Positions 54,275-63,648 are shown, numbered from the stretch's first letter. The stretch is DNA of 64,000 nucleotides from SLRI01 sp036796215 (GCA_036796215.1 DAIRDJ010000003.1:4767-68766), one strand, 5' to 3'. Made by a program: numbers and translations. The notes: generated by a model not told the origin, from the letters alone.

Positions 54275-54826
54275 ATGCGTCTTCTCGCCATCGGGCTGAC
54301 ACTCGTGATCCTGGCAATCGGCCCGATCGCTGCGGCCGATCAGGACGATCCGAGGCTCGATGAGCTGTTTTCGGCACTGGGTGCCGCCGAGACCGCGGCC
54401 AACGCCGCCGCGATCGAGACCGAGATCTGGGGGATCTGGCACGAGATCGACGATCCTTCGAGTGCGCGGCTGCTGCGGCAGGGCAGCGACGCCATGGCGC
54501 GGCGGCTCTTCCCGATGGCGATCCACAGCTTCAACCGGCTGATCGACCGCTCGCCCGACTTCGCCGAAGCCTGGAACCGGCGGGCGACGCTGCACTACCT
54601 CATGGGCAACGACGTGGACTCGGCCCGCGACATCGAGGAAGCCCTGCGGCTCGAGCCCCGACATTTCGGCGCCCTTTCCGGCCTCGGCCTGATCATGCTG
54701 CGCAACGACCGGCCCGAAGCCGCGCTGCGCAGCTTCGAGGCCGCACTCGCGGTACACCCCTATCTGCCGGCGGCCAGGGCCCATCTCGAGCCGCTCCGCG
54801 AGCTGGTCGACGGCTCGCCCACCTGA
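54275..54826 (+). CDS. Secreted TPR-repeat protein
   Basis: Small periplasmic or exported protein with tetratricopeptide repeats, likely a protein-protein adaptor. The 183 residues begin with a signal peptide (cleavage near AAA-DQD, about residue 21). About three TPR-like helical pairs follow (for example FPMAIHSFNRLIDRSPDFAEAW, in two parts, and RPEAALRSFEAALAVHP). The ATG at 54275 follows a purine-rich GAGGTGGGG; a GTG one codon earlier is possible. It lies between the hydrolase and the Mla-like operon. Function unknown. Confidence 0.85.
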   Translation: MRLLAIGLTLVILAIGPIAAADQDDPRLDELFSALGAAETAANAAAIETEIWGIWHEIDDPSSARLLRQGSDAMARRLFPMAIHSFNRLIDRSPDFAEAWNRRATLHYLMGNDVDSARDIEEALRLEPRHFGALSGLGLIMLRNDRPEAALRSFEAALAVHPYLPAARAHLEPLRELVDGSPT

Positions 54827-54838
54827 CCCGGACCACAT

Positions 54839-54875
54839 GTTCGATTGAACACGTGGCGAACACTTCACGGTGAAC
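54839..54875 (+). promoter_or_regulatory. GAAC-repeat cluster upstream of the mlaE-like gene
   Basis: A short palindrome GTTC-N4-GAAC (54839-54850) is followed by further GAAC copies at 54858 and 54872, all within 100 bp of the mlaE-like start. It could be an operator for the lipid-transport operon. No regulator gene points to it and the words are short. Confidence 0.25.
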
Positions 54876-54940
54876 CGGCCTTGCACCATGGTCGACCCCG
54901 AGTAGGATCAGGGTCTTGGCGACCATGGGCGAGGGGATCG

Positions 54941-56077
54941 GTGTCGGGTTGGGTCGAGACGGCGAGGCAGGCGGAGACGGGCCTGCTCTGCTGCGGCGGC
55001 GACTGGCGCCTGCCGTCGCTGCCCGAGCTCGACCGGGCGCTGCTCGATGGCCTCCCCCGGCTCGGTGGCAAGCCGCCGCCCGAGATGCGGATCGTGCTCG
55101 ACCAGCTGGACGGGCTGGATACCGCGGGCGCCTGGCTCCTCGTGCGGACCATCCGGTCGCTGCAGGATGGCGGCAGTTCGGTCGAGTTGATCGCTGTCCA
55201 GCCGAACCATGCCGAGCTGATCGAGCGGATCCAGGGTGTCCGGCCGGAGCCCACCCGGGTGCCACCGGACGCCCATCCGATCATTCGCTTCGTCGTCAAT
55301 GTCGGTGCCACCACGATCGACGTGGTCCAGGAGTGTGCCCGCTTCCTCTCCTTCGCCGGTGCCGTCACCATCGCGTTCCTGCGCCAGCTCACGGCACCCG
55401 GCCGCATCCGCGGCACCGCGATCGTCCACCACATCGAGGAGACCGGCGTCAACGCCATCCCGATCGTGGCGATGATGGCCTTTCTGATCGGCATCGTCCT
55501 CGCCTATCAGGGCGCCGATCAGCTGCGCCAGTTCGGGGCCGAGCTCTTCACCGTCAATCTCCTGGCCGTCGCCACGCTGCGCGAACTCGGTGTGATGCTC
55601 ACCGCGGTCATGGTCGCCGGTCGCTCCGGCAGTGCGTTCACGGCGCAGATCGGGACGATGAAGGTCAACGAGGAACTCGATGCGATGGAGGTGATCGGCC
55701 TCGACCGGCTCGACGTGCTGGTCACGCCACGGATCATCGCGCTGCTGGTCGCCCTGCCGCTCTTGACCTTCCTTGCCGACATCATGGCGCTGGTCGGCGG
55801 CGGGCTCGTCGTCGTCTTCTTTCTCGACATCCCGCTCGTCCTCTTCCTCCGCCAGCTCAGGGACGCGGTCGGTGTCGATCTGTTCATCGCCGGAATGATC
55901 AAGGCCCCGGTCTTCGCCATCCTGATCGCCTCGATCGGCTGCTACATGGGGCTCAAGGTCAAGGGCGACGCCGAGAGTGTCGGCAGGCTCACCACCCAGT
56001 CGGTGGTCGCCGGCATCTTCATGGTGATCATCGTCAACGCCGCCTTCTCGATCCTGTTCGCGACCTTCGGGCTCTGA
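54941..56077 (+). CDS. mlaE: Lipid-transport ABC permease with N-terminal STAS domain (MlaE-like)
   Basis: Inner-membrane permease of an MCE-type phospholipid transport system. The 378 residues combine an N-terminal STAS domain (about 20-105, with VLDQLDGLDTAGAWLLVR), corresponding to MlaB, fused to the MlaE permease domain. The permease shows GVNAIPIVAMMAFLIG, YQGADQLRQFGAELF, MVAGRSGSAFTAQIG, and EELDAMEVIGLD. GTG start at 54941 with AGGGG five bases upstream. The ATPase gene follows after three bases. Confidence 0.94.
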   Translation: MSGWVETARQAETGLLCCGGDWRLPSLPELDRALLDGLPRLGGKPPPEMRIVLDQLDGLDTAGAWLLVRTIRSLQDGGSSVELIAVQPNHAELIERIQGVRPEPTRVPPDAHPIIRFVVNVGATTIDVVQECARFLSFAGAVTIAFLRQLTAPGRIRGTAIVHHIEETGVNAIPIVAMMAFLIGIVLAYQGADQLRQFGAELFTVNLLAVATLRELGVMLTAVMVAGRSGSAFTAQIGTMKVNEELDAMEVIGLDRLDVLVTPRIIALLVALPLLTFLADIMALVGGGLVVVFFLDIPLVLFLRQLRDAVGVDLFIAGMIKAPVFAILIASIGCYMGLKVKGDAESVGRLTTQSVVAGIFMVIIVNAAFSILFATFGL

Positions 56078-56080
56078 GCG

Positions 56081-56941
56081 ATGGCCGAGGATGTCGTCAT
56101 CGAGGTCGAGAACCTGGTCACCCGCTTCGGCAAGACCGTGATCCACGACGGGCTTTCGATGTCCGTCCGCAAGGGCGAGGTGATGGCGGTGGTCGGGGGC
56201 TCGGGCACCGGCAAGACCGTGATGGTCCGCGAGATCACCGGGCTGATGCGGCCCTCGGGTGGGACGATCAGGCTGTTCGGCGAGGATATCGGCAGCCTCT
56301 CCGACAAGGCGCGGGAGCGGCTGCGCGCCCGCACCGGGATGCTCTTTCAGAGCGGGGCACTGTTCAGCTCGCTCACCGTGGCCCAGAACATCGTCGTGCC
56401 CATCCAGGCCTGGTACAAGCTCAGGCCCGGCTTGCTCGACGAGATCGCCGGGCTGAAGCTGGCGCTGGTCGGCCTCGATCCCTCGGCCGGGCAGAAATAC
56501 CCGGCGGAACTCTCGGGCGGGATGCGCAAGCGGGCGGGGCTCGCCCGGGCGCTGGCGCTGGATCCGGAGATCGTCTTTCTCGACGAACCGACGGCCGGGC
56601 TCGACCCCATCGGGGCGGCCGAGTTCGACGCGCTGATCCTGTCCCTGCAACAGACCCTCGGGATCACCGTCTACATGATCACCCACGACCTCGACAGCCT
56701 GACGCGGATCGCCGACCGGATCATGGTGCTGGTCGACAGAAAGGCCAAGGTCGGCACCCTCGACGAGCTGCGCCGCGACGAGCATCCCTGGCTCGAGGCC
56801 TATTTCGGCGGCCCGCGCGGCCGCGCGGCAGCCGCCAGCAACACGGCCGGCGAGGGGCCGCGAGCGCCGGAGCGGCCGGCACCGGTCGTCCCGTCGCCCG
56901 GGCGCCGGGCCAAGGCCATCTCCAGCCCCGGGAGCAGCTGA
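56081..56941 (+). CDS. mlaF: Lipid-transport ABC ATPase (MlaF-like)
   Basis: ATPase that powers the MlaE-type permease. The 286 residues have Walker A GGSGTGKT, a Q-loop in MLFQSGALFSSL, the signature LSGGMRKRAGLARAL, Walker B IVFLDEP and the H-loop THD. The last ~45 residues are a Pro/Ala/Arg-rich tail absent from E. coli MlaF. The stop overlaps the mlaD start by one base, so translation is coupled. Confidence 0.96.
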   Translation: MAEDVVIEVENLVTRFGKTVIHDGLSMSVRKGEVMAVVGGSGTGKTVMVREITGLMRPSGGTIRLFGEDIGSLSDKARERLRARTGMLFQSGALFSSLTVAQNIVVPIQAWYKLRPGLLDEIAGLKLALVGLDPSAGQKYPAELSGGMRKRAGLARALALDPEIVFLDEPTAGLDPIGAAEFDALILSLQQTLGITVYMITHDLDSLTRIADRIMVLVDRKAKVGTLDELRRDEHPWLEAYFGGPRGRAAAASNTAGEGPRAPERPAPVVPSPGRRAKAISSPGSS

Positions 56942-57909
56942 TGGAAGTCCGCTCCAGCAACCTGATCGTCGGCATCTTCGTCCTGGTGCTGAGCATCGGC
57001 ACCGCGATCTTCGGCGTCTGGCTCGCCCAGCGCGACGTCGATCGCACCTTCACCGAATACGAGATCGTCTTTCCGGGCTCGGTCTTCGGGCTGAGCCAGG
57101 GCAGCCAGGTGCTCTACCGGGGCGTGCCGGTCGGCCGGGTGAACGATATCCGGATCGACCCGGACGACCCCGATCGGGTGCTGGTGCTGGTCGAGGTCGA
57201 GCAGCACACCCCGGTAACGATCGACACCCATGCCGCCCTCGTGCCGCAGGGGGTCACCGGCCTCGTCGTCGTCGAGCTCAGGGGCGGCAATGTCGACGCG
57301 CCCAGGCGCACCGCCGAGAACGGCCCGCCGCAGATCGCCGGGCGCGTCTCGGCGTTCGAGCAGGTCATCACCTCGACGCCGGAGCTCCTCGCCCGTGCCG
57401 TCCTCATCCTCGAGCGGATCGCTGCGGCGATCTCTGATGCCAATATCGAGCGGCTCTCCAGCACCCTCGACCATGTCGAGCAGGTGACCGCGACCATTGC
57501 CGCCCGGGCCGACGACATCGACCGGCTGCTGCAGGTGGGCGGCGCTCTCGGCGAGGACGGCAGCGAGGCGCTGCGCGGTATCGTCGGGCTGGTCGGCGAG
57601 GCCGAGCGGCTGACGGCAACCCTCGAGGCGGAGGTCACCGGTCTCGGCCGTCGCGGCGACAGCGCGCTCGAGGAGGTCGAGCGGGCAGCGGCAGCGGCGC
57701 GCAACCTGATGTGGCGGGCCGACCGAATGCTCGAATCGACGGAGCAGCCGCTCGAGGACTTCGCCGCCAGCGGGGCTTACGAATTCGGCCAGATGGTCCG
57801 GGAACTGCGCAACCTGACCGCCACACTCAGCCGGGTCGCCACCGACTTCGAGCGCGATCCAACGGGCTTTCTCGTTGGCGGCAGCTCTCGCGGGTTCACC
57901 CCGCCATGA
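56941..57909 (+). CDS. mlaD: MCE-domain lipid-binding protein (MlaD-like)
   Basis: Membrane-anchored MCE protein that forms the periplasmic lipid channel on the permease. The 322 residues have an N-terminal anchor (about 8-28) and one MCE domain (about 38-120, with GLSQGSQVLYRGVPVGRV and TGLVVVEL). A long helical coiled-coil-like C-terminal region follows. The latter is longer than in E. coli MlaD and may contact the partner lipoprotein. The stop overlaps the next start as ATGA. Confidence 0.95.
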   Translation: MEVRSSNLIVGIFVLVLSIGTAIFGVWLAQRDVDRTFTEYEIVFPGSVFGLSQGSQVLYRGVPVGRVNDIRIDPDDPDRVLVLVEVEQHTPVTIDTHAALVPQGVTGLVVVELRGGNVDAPRRTAENGPPQIAGRVSAFEQVITSTPELLARAVLILERIAAAISDANIERLSSTLDHVEQVTATIAARADDIDRLLQVGGALGEDGSEALRGIVGLVGEAERLTATLEAEVTGLGRRGDSALEEVERAAAAARNLMWRADRMLESTEQPLEDFAASGAYEFGQMVRELRNLTATLSRVATDFERDPTGFLVGGSSRGFTPP

Positions 57910-58580
57910 GCCGGCTCGTCGAGTCGCGGCCGGGCGCCCTCGCCCGCCGCCGGGCGCTGCGGCGAGCGCTCGGCGCGGTGCTGCTCTTGTCGACCGGCGC
58001 CTGCACGCCCTTCGTCTTGACCAGGCGCAATCCGCCGACGCTGATCAGGCTGAGCCCGAAAACGACCTTCGACGACGGCCTGCCGACGCTCCGAAAGCGG
58101 CTGCTGATCGAGCCGCCGACCGCGGCGAGCGGTCTCAACACGACGCGGATCGCCTTGCGTCCGGATCCGCTGGGACTCGACTTTTTTGCCGATGTGCAAT
58201 GGGTCGAGGTGCTGCCGGTCATGGTCCAGGTGCTGCTGATCGAGTCGTTCGACGCCAGTGGCACCTTCGACGTGCTGAGCCCGGAATCGGCCGGGCTCCG
58301 ACCGGACTTCGTGCTGCGGGTCTCGATTCGCGAGTTTCAGGCGGAATACGACGAGGGCCTGGCGCGGCCGCCGCTCGCCAACGTCCATCTGCAGGTCCGT
58401 CTGCTGCGCATGCCACGGCGCGAATCGCTCACCACCTTCTCCGCTCGCGAGGCGGTGCGCGCCGCCGGCACGCCGGTCGAGCAGGTGATCCTTGCCTTTG
58501 ACGAGGCGCTCGGCCGGGTGCAGCGGCGTATCGTCGCGTGGACGGTCGAGCAGGCGACCGAGACCGAAGGCGGCAGTTGA
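57906..58580 (+). CDS. ABC-type transport auxiliary lipoprotein (PqiC-like)
   Basis: Outer-membrane-type lipoprotein with a PqiC/LptE-like fold that in MCE systems sits at the periplasmic end. The 224 residues have an Arg-rich N-terminus and a lipoprotein signal with lipobox LSTGAC (Cys near 36). The domain includes LIRLSPKTTF, WVEVLPVMVQVLLIESF and PDFVLRVSIREFQAEY. It closes the mlaE-mlaF-mlaD operon by ATGA overlap and takes the place where mlaC would be in enterobacteria. Confidence 0.87.
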   Translation: MSRLVESRPGALARRRALRRALGAVLLLSTGACTPFVLTRRNPPTLIRLSPKTTFDDGLPTLRKRLLIEPPTAASGLNTTRIALRPDPLGLDFFADVQWVEVLPVMVQVLLIESFDASGTFDVLSPESAGLRPDFVLRVSIREFQAEYDEGLARPPLANVHLQVRLLRMPRRESLTTFSAREAVRAAGTPVEQVILAFDEALGRVQRRIVAWTVEQATETEGGS

Positions 58581-58597
58581 CCGCGACCTCGGCGACC

Positions 58598-58638
58598 TTG
58601 CTGGACTATATCGAGCCTATATATATCATCTCGACATA
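58598..58638 (+). promoter_or_regulatory. Candidate promoter and PadR operator
   Basis: An interrupted palindrome, TATATCGAG at 58607-58615 and CTCGACATA at 58630-58638 (one mismatch), surrounds an AT-rich core. A likely promoter, TTGCTG (58598-58603) and TATATA (58620-58625) with a 16-bp spacer, overlaps it. The PadR gene starts 17 bases downstream. This arrangement fits autorepression of the efflux operon by its PadR regulator. Confidence 0.55.
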
Positions 58639-58655
58639 TCACCGGCGGGACGGCG

Positions 58656-59276
58656 ATGGACGTCAAGACCCTTTGCCTCGGCGTGCTCACCGAGCAGGAC
58701 CATACGGGCTACGAGATCAAGCGCTGCTGCGAGGAGGTGTTCCGGCATTTCTTCGTCGCCGGCTTCGGCTCGATCTATCCGGCCCTGGCCGAGCTGCAGC
58801 GCGACGGGCTCGTCACCTCGATCAGCGTCGAGCAGAAAAAGCGGCCGGACAAGAAGGTCTACCGCATCACCGAGGCCGGTCGCCAGGCGCTGGCGGCGGA
58901 GCTGTTGACGACCCCGCCGCGCCACAAGGTCCGCTCCGAGTTCCTCACGCTCATGTATTTCGCCCATCTCCTGCCGCCCGAGCGGGTCGACGTGGTGCTG
59001 GGCGAGATGATCGAACGGTTCGAAGCGACGCTGGTCGAGGAGCTGGCGCTCTTCGATTCGCCCGACGCCCCGGGTGAGCTGACCCCCGGCCAGCGGTTCG
59101 CGTTGGGCTATGGCCGAACCGTGCTGACCGCTGCGCTGGCCTACTGCAAGCGGCAGCGGCCACAGCTGGCCCGAGCACTGCGCGGCGAGAGCGAGCCCGC
59201 CCCTGGGCCACCCGAGATCGCCCCCGAAATCGCCAACGACCGACTGCCTGCGGCCCCGCCGCTGGCCGGAGAATGA
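58656..59276 (+). CDS. PadR-family transcriptional regulator
   Basis: Winged-helix repressor, probably ligand-responsive, controlling the efflux genes it precedes. The 206 residues start VKTLCLGVLTEQDHTGYEI, typical of PadR. The recognition region is GSIYPALAELQRDGLV, with a wing KKVYRITEAGRQAL and a C-terminal dimerisation helix (Vir_Tact-type). Extra ~25 C-terminal residues are Pro/Ala-rich. The stop overlaps the adaptor start as ATGA, so repressor and pump are made together. Confidence 0.93.
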   Translation: MDVKTLCLGVLTEQDHTGYEIKRCCEEVFRHFFVAGFGSIYPALAELQRDGLVTSISVEQKKRPDKKVYRITEAGRQALAAELLTTPPRHKVRSEFLTLMYFAHLLPPERVDVVLGEMIERFEATLVEELALFDSPDAPGELTPGQRFALGYGRTVLTAALAYCKRQRPQLARALRGESEPAPGPPEIAPEIANDRLPAAPPLAGE

Positions 59277-60415
59277 CCATGCGCCGCTCGACCCTGATCG
59301 CGGCCCTCCTGGCCATCGCCGTCGGCCTCTGGCTCGCCTCGCCGCATCTCGGCCTCGACCGCTGGCTGCCGGGCGGCGACGGTGGCGTGACGGCCGCAGC
59401 TCCGGCCGGCCCCGAGGCGGCGCCTCCTGCCAGCAACGCCGAGCGGATCACGGCGGTGCGCACCCGGCAATCGGTCGCGGCACCCATGGCGCGCGAGATC
59501 GTGTTGAATGGCCGCACCGAGGCCAACCGGATGGTCAGGGTGGCGGCCGAGACGGCGGCCCGGGTGGTGGAGCTGCCGCGGCAAAAAGGTGAACGGGTCG
59601 CGGCCGGCGACCTCATCGCCCGGCTCGACCAGCGCGATCGCGAGGCCGCCTTGGCCGAGGCGCGCGCCACGCTTGACCAGCGCGAGCTCGACTACGAGGC
59701 GGCGCGGCGGCTCGGTGAGCGCGGCTTTCAGGCCGATACCCGCGTGGCGGAGGCCCGGGCGACCCTCGAGCTTGCCCGCTATCATCTCCGTCGGACCGAG
59801 GTCGAGCTCGCGCACACCGTGATCGAGGCCCCCTTCGAAGGCGTGCTCGAGGCTTTGCCGGTTGAGCTCGGCAGCTTCGTCGATGTCGGTGACACGCTCG
59901 CCGAGATCGTCGATCTCGACCCGATCCTGGTCGTGACCGACGTGCCGGAGGCGAGGATCGGTGCCGTCCGGCCCGGCGAGGAAGCCGAGATTCGCCTCGT
60001 CGACGGCAATCGCCATGCCGGCCGTGTCCGCTTCGTCGCCCGCCAGGCCAACGACCAGACCCGCACCTTCAGGGTCGAGGTCGAGATTGCCAACCCCGAG
60101 GCCACGATCCCCGCCGGGATCAGCACGGCCGTGGCGATCACCCTCGACCCGGTGCCCGCGCACCGCGTCTCGCCCGGCATCCTGGTGCTCGATGACGCGG
60201 GCCGGCTCGGCATCAAGGCCGTGGCGGAGGATGCGACCGTCACCTTCCTCGCCGCCGACATCATTCGCGCCGAGGCGGATGCGTTGTGGCTCGCCGGTCT
60301 GCCCGAGCGGCTGCGCATCATCACCGTTGGCCAGGGTTTCGTCACCGCCGGGCAAAAGGTGGCGCCCACGGACGAGCCCGAGGTCACGGCCGGCCTCGTG
60401 GACGCCGCCCGATGA
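59273..60415 (+). CDS. RND efflux periplasmic adaptor subunit
   Basis: Membrane-fusion protein for the downstream RND pump. The 380 residues have an N-terminal hydrophobic helix (about 6-24) but no lipobox, so it is likely anchored or exported by a signal peptide. A biotinyl-lipoyl-like half (VVELPRQKGERVAAGDLIARLD), helical hairpin, IEAPFEGVLE, and beta-barrel follow. The stop overlaps the pump start as ATGA. Confidence 0.93.
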   Translation: MTMRRSTLIAALLAIAVGLWLASPHLGLDRWLPGGDGGVTAAAPAGPEAAPPASNAERITAVRTRQSVAAPMAREIVLNGRTEANRMVRVAAETAARVVELPRQKGERVAAGDLIARLDQRDREAALAEARATLDQRELDYEAARRLGERGFQADTRVAEARATLELARYHLRRTEVELAHTVIEAPFEGVLEALPVELGSFVDVGDTLAEIVDLDPILVVTDVPEARIGAVRPGEEAEIRLVDGNRHAGRVRFVARQANDQTRTFRVEVEIANPEATIPAGISTAVAITLDPVPAHRVSPGILVLDDAGRLGIKAVAEDATVTFLAADIIRAEADALWLAGLPERLRIITVGQGFVTAGQKVAPTDEPEVTAGLVDAAR

Positions 60416-63400
60416 GGCCGCTGATCGAGGCCGCCTTCGCGCGGGTGCGCACGGTCCTCTTGATCCTCGCCCTTTTGCTGGTCGCCGGGATCGTCACCTA
60501 TGCGAGTATCCCCAAGGAGGCCGAGCCCGACATCCAGATCCCGATCGTCTATGTGTCGATCCCGTATGAGGGCATCTCCGCTTTCGACGCAGAGCGGCTC
60601 CTGGCCCGCCCAGTCGAGAGCGAGCTGCAGGGGCTCGAAGGGGTCAAGGAGATCACCTCGGTTGCGACCCAGGGCCGGGCCACGGTGACGATCGAGTTCG
60701 AGACCGGCACCGACATCGACCAGGCGGTCCTCGACGTTCGCGACAAGGTCGACCGGGCCAAGGCCGATCTTCCCAGCGGTGCCGACGAGCCCACGGTCGA
60801 GGAGGTCAATCTCGCCCTCTTCCCGGTGCTCGTCGTGACCCTGTCGGGCGAGCTGCCCGAGCGTACTCTCCTGCGCATCGCGCGCGACCTGCAGGACCGG
60901 ATCGAGGGGGTGCGCAACGTTCTCGAGGTCGAGATCGCGGGCGAGCGCGAGGAGCTCTTGGAGGTCATCATCGACCCTTTGAAGGTCGAGAGCTATGGCC
61001 TCGAGCTCGACGCGGTGGTCCGGGCGGTCGAGCGCAACAACCAGATCGTGGCGGCAGGTGCGCTCGATGCCGGCGGCGGGCGGTTCGACATCGAGGTCCC
61101 GGGCGTCTTCGAGACCTACGAGGACCTGATGAACCTGCCGATCAAGACCGATGGCGAGGCCGTGGTCCGGATCGGCGACATCACGACGGTCCGCAGCACC
61201 TTCAAGGACCCCGAGGGCTTCGCCCGGGTCGACGGCCGGCCGGCGCTGGCGCTCGAGGTCTCCAAGCGCATCGGGGCCAACATCATCGACACCATCGCCG
61301 AGGTCCGGGCGGTGGTCGAGGCCGCCCGGGCGGAATTCCCCCCGACCCTCGAGATCGGCTACGCCCAGGACAAGTCCGACAACGTCGCGAACATGCTGAC
61401 GGACCTGCAGAACAACGTCCTGGCCGCGATCATCCTGGTGATGATCGTGATCGTCGCGGCCCTCGGGTTCCGCTCCGCCCTGCTCGTCGGCTTTGCCGTG
61501 CCGGGCTCGTTCCTGACCGGCATCATGGTCCTCGGCCTGATGGGCCTGACGATCAACATGATCGTGCTCTTCGCGCTGATCCTCGCGGTCGGCATGCTGG
61601 TCGACGGGGCCATCGTCACCACCGAGCTCGCCGATCGCAAGATGGCCGAGGGCATGCCCAAGCGCGAGGCCTACGAGCTCGCAGCCACCCGGATGGCGCT
61701 GCCGATCACCTCTGCCACCGCCACCACCCTCGCCGCCTTCCTGCCGCTCCTCTTCTGGCCCGGCACCGTCGGCGACTTCATGAAGTATCTGCCGATCACG
61801 CTGCTCGCGACCTTGACCGCGTCGCTCGCCATGGCGCTGATCTTCGTGCCCATCCTGGGATCGCTCTTCGGCAAGGCCACGGCCACCGACCCCGAGACGA
61901 TGCGCCGCCTGAACGCCAGCGAGGGCGGCGACCTCAAGGAGCTGGGCGGGCTCACCGGGGCCTATGTCCGGCTCCTCGACAAGGTCCTCCACCGCCCGGC
62001 GCTCACCGCCATCGCGGCCATGCTGATCGCGGTCGGCGCCTATTGGGCCTATGGGACGTTCGGCCGCGGTGTGGAATTCTTCCCCGAGGTCGAGCCCGAG
62101 CGCGCGCAGCTCCATGTCCATGCCCGCGGGGATCACTCGATCCACGAGCTCGACGCGCTGGTCCGGGAGGTCGAGAGCCGGGTCGTCGGCCTCGACGGCA
62201 TCCGCCAGGTCTATGCGCGAAGCGGCCTCGCCTTTCGTGGCGACGGCATCGACGAGGATGTCGTCGGCATCCTGCAGCTCGAGTTCGAGCCCTGGCAGGA
62301 GCGTCGCCCGGCAGCCGACATCTTCGCCGAGATCGAGGAGCGCACGGCGGGCCTTGCCGGCATTCATGTCGAGCAGCGCGAGGAGGAGGCGGGCCCGCCG
62401 GTCGGCAAGCCGATCCAGCTCGAGATCGGCTCCAACCTGCCCGATCGCCTCGCCCCGGTGGTGCAGCTGGTCCGCGACAAGGTCGACAGCATGACGGGGC
62501 TGAGAGAGGTCACCGACAGCCGGCCGATCCCCGGGATCGAGTGGAAGATGCGGGTCGATCGCGAGCAGGCATCGCGCCTCGGCACTGACATCGCCACGGT
62601 GGGCGCGCATGTCCAGCTGGTCAGCAACGGCGTGCTGCTCGGCACCTACCGTCCGGACGAGGCGGACGACGAGGTCGACATCCGGGCGCGCTTTCCGGTC
62701 GAGTATCGCACGCTGCACCAGCTCGACCGGCTGATCGTCAACACGGCACAGGGGACGGTGCCGATCTCCAGCTTCGTCAGCCTCGAGCCCGAGCAGCGCA
62801 CGGGCGATCTGACGCGCGTCGACGGGCGCCGGGTCTATACGGTCTCGGCCGACATTGCGCCGGGCATCCTCGCCGACGACAAGGTGCAGGAGCTGCGCGC
62901 CTGGCTCGCCAGCCAAAAGATCGATCCCGCGGTCTCGGTCGTCTTCAAGGGCGAGGACGAGGAGCAGCAGGAGGCGCAGAGCTTCTTGGCCAGAGCCTTC
63001 GGCATAGCCCTCTTCCTGATCGCGATCATCCTGGTCACCCAGTTCAACAGCTTTTACCAGGCAGCCCTCATTCTCACCGCCGTCGTCTTCTCGACCGTGG
63101 GCGTGCTGCTCGGCCTGCTGGTCACCAACCAGCCCTTCGGCATCGTCATGTCGGGGGTCGGCGTGATCGCCTTGGCCGGCATCGTCGTGAACAACAACAT
63201 CGTGCTGATCGACACCTACAACGATCTCCGTGCCCGCGGCCTCGAGCTCCGCGAGGCCATCCTGCGCACTGGTGCCCAGCGTCTCCGCCCGGTGCTGCTG
63301 ACGACCGTCACCACCATTCTCGGCCTGATGCCGATGGTGATGAAGGCCAATATCAACCTCTTCACCCGCGAGATCACGATGGGTGGCCCGGCCGCCGACT

Positions 63401-63600
63401 GGTGGGCGCAGCTCGCAACGGCCGTCGCCGGTGGCCTCGCCTTTGCGACGCTGCTCACCCTGGTCCTGACCCCGGCCCTCCTGATGCTCCGCCACACCAC
63501 GGCCACGTTCTGGCGCCGCCAGGGTCAGCGGCTGCGCACCCAGGCCAGCCGCCGGCGGCAGCCTAGCGGCGGCGGGTTGCAGGGGGCACCGGCGGAGTAG
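60412..63600 (+). CDS. RND efflux transporter
   Basis: Second RND pump in the window, distinct from the one at 30898. The 1062 residues have twelve predicted helices with two periplasmic loops. The N-terminus PKEAEPDIQIPIVYV resembles multidrug or general RND pumps rather than the AcrB type. The TM4 motif reads ILAVGMLVDGAIVTTE, so one Asp of the relay is replaced by Gly, as seen in several RND subfamilies. The C-terminal ~30 residues are basic and Gly-rich. ATG at 60412. Substrate unknown; control probably by the PadR protein. No outer-membrane channel gene follows. Confidence 0.94.
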   Translation: MRPLIEAAFARVRTVLLILALLLVAGIVTYASIPKEAEPDIQIPIVYVSIPYEGISAFDAERLLARPVESELQGLEGVKEITSVATQGRATVTIEFETGTDIDQAVLDVRDKVDRAKADLPSGADEPTVEEVNLALFPVLVVTLSGELPERTLLRIARDLQDRIEGVRNVLEVEIAGEREELLEVIIDPLKVESYGLELDAVVRAVERNNQIVAAGALDAGGGRFDIEVPGVFETYEDLMNLPIKTDGEAVVRIGDITTVRSTFKDPEGFARVDGRPALALEVSKRIGANIIDTIAEVRAVVEAARAEFPPTLEIGYAQDKSDNVANMLTDLQNNVLAAIILVMIVIVAALGFRSALLVGFAVPGSFLTGIMVLGLMGLTINMIVLFALILAVGMLVDGAIVTTELADRKMAEGMPKREAYELAATRMALPITSATATTLAAFLPLLFWPGTVGDFMKYLPITLLATLTASLAMALIFVPILGSLFGKATATDPETMRRLNASEGGDLKELGGLTGAYVRLLDKVLHRPALTAIAAMLIAVGAYWAYGTFGRGVEFFPEVEPERAQLHVHARGDHSIHELDALVREVESRVVGLDGIRQVYARSGLAFRGDGIDEDVVGILQLEFEPWQERRPAADIFAEIEERTAGLAGIHVEQREEEAGPPVGKPIQLEIGSNLPDRLAPVVQLVRDKVDSMTGLREVTDSRPIPGIEWKMRVDREQASRLGTDIATVGAHVQLVSNGVLLGTYRPDEADDEVDIRARFPVEYRTLHQLDRLIVNTAQGTVPISSFVSLEPEQRTGDLTRVDGRRVYTVSADIAPGILADDKVQELRAWLASQKIDPAVSVVFKGEDEEQQEAQSFLARAFGIALFLIAIILVTQFNSFYQAALILTAVVFSTVGVLLGLLVTNQPFGIVMSGVGVIALAGIVVNNNIVLIDTYNDLRARGLELREAILRTGAQRLRPVLLTTVTTILGLMPMVMKANINLFTREITMGGPAADWWAQLATAVAGGLAFATLLTLVLTPALLMLRHTTATFWRRQGQRLRTQASRRRQPSGGGLQGAPAE

Positions 63601-63618
63601 GCCTGCCGCTGGTGCTGC

Positions 63619-63648
63619 GTCGCCGCCGGCTGGTTCGGCCGGCGCGAC
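63619..63648. terminator. Hairpin between converging RND and antitoxin genes
   Basis: GC-rich inverted repeat (63619-63630 and 63638-63648, one bulge) with a seven-base loop, 18 bp after the RND stop and 18 bp beyond the antitoxin stop. There is no T-run, so it would be factor-assisted or only a 3' stabiliser. Confidence 0.45.

Noticed and set aside
59782..63495. A minus-strand open frame of more than 1200 codons opposite the second RND pump
   Set aside because: It is the antisense shadow of a clear RND transporter in GC-rich DNA; its translation is a low-complexity Asp/Gly/Arg/His mix with no domain.
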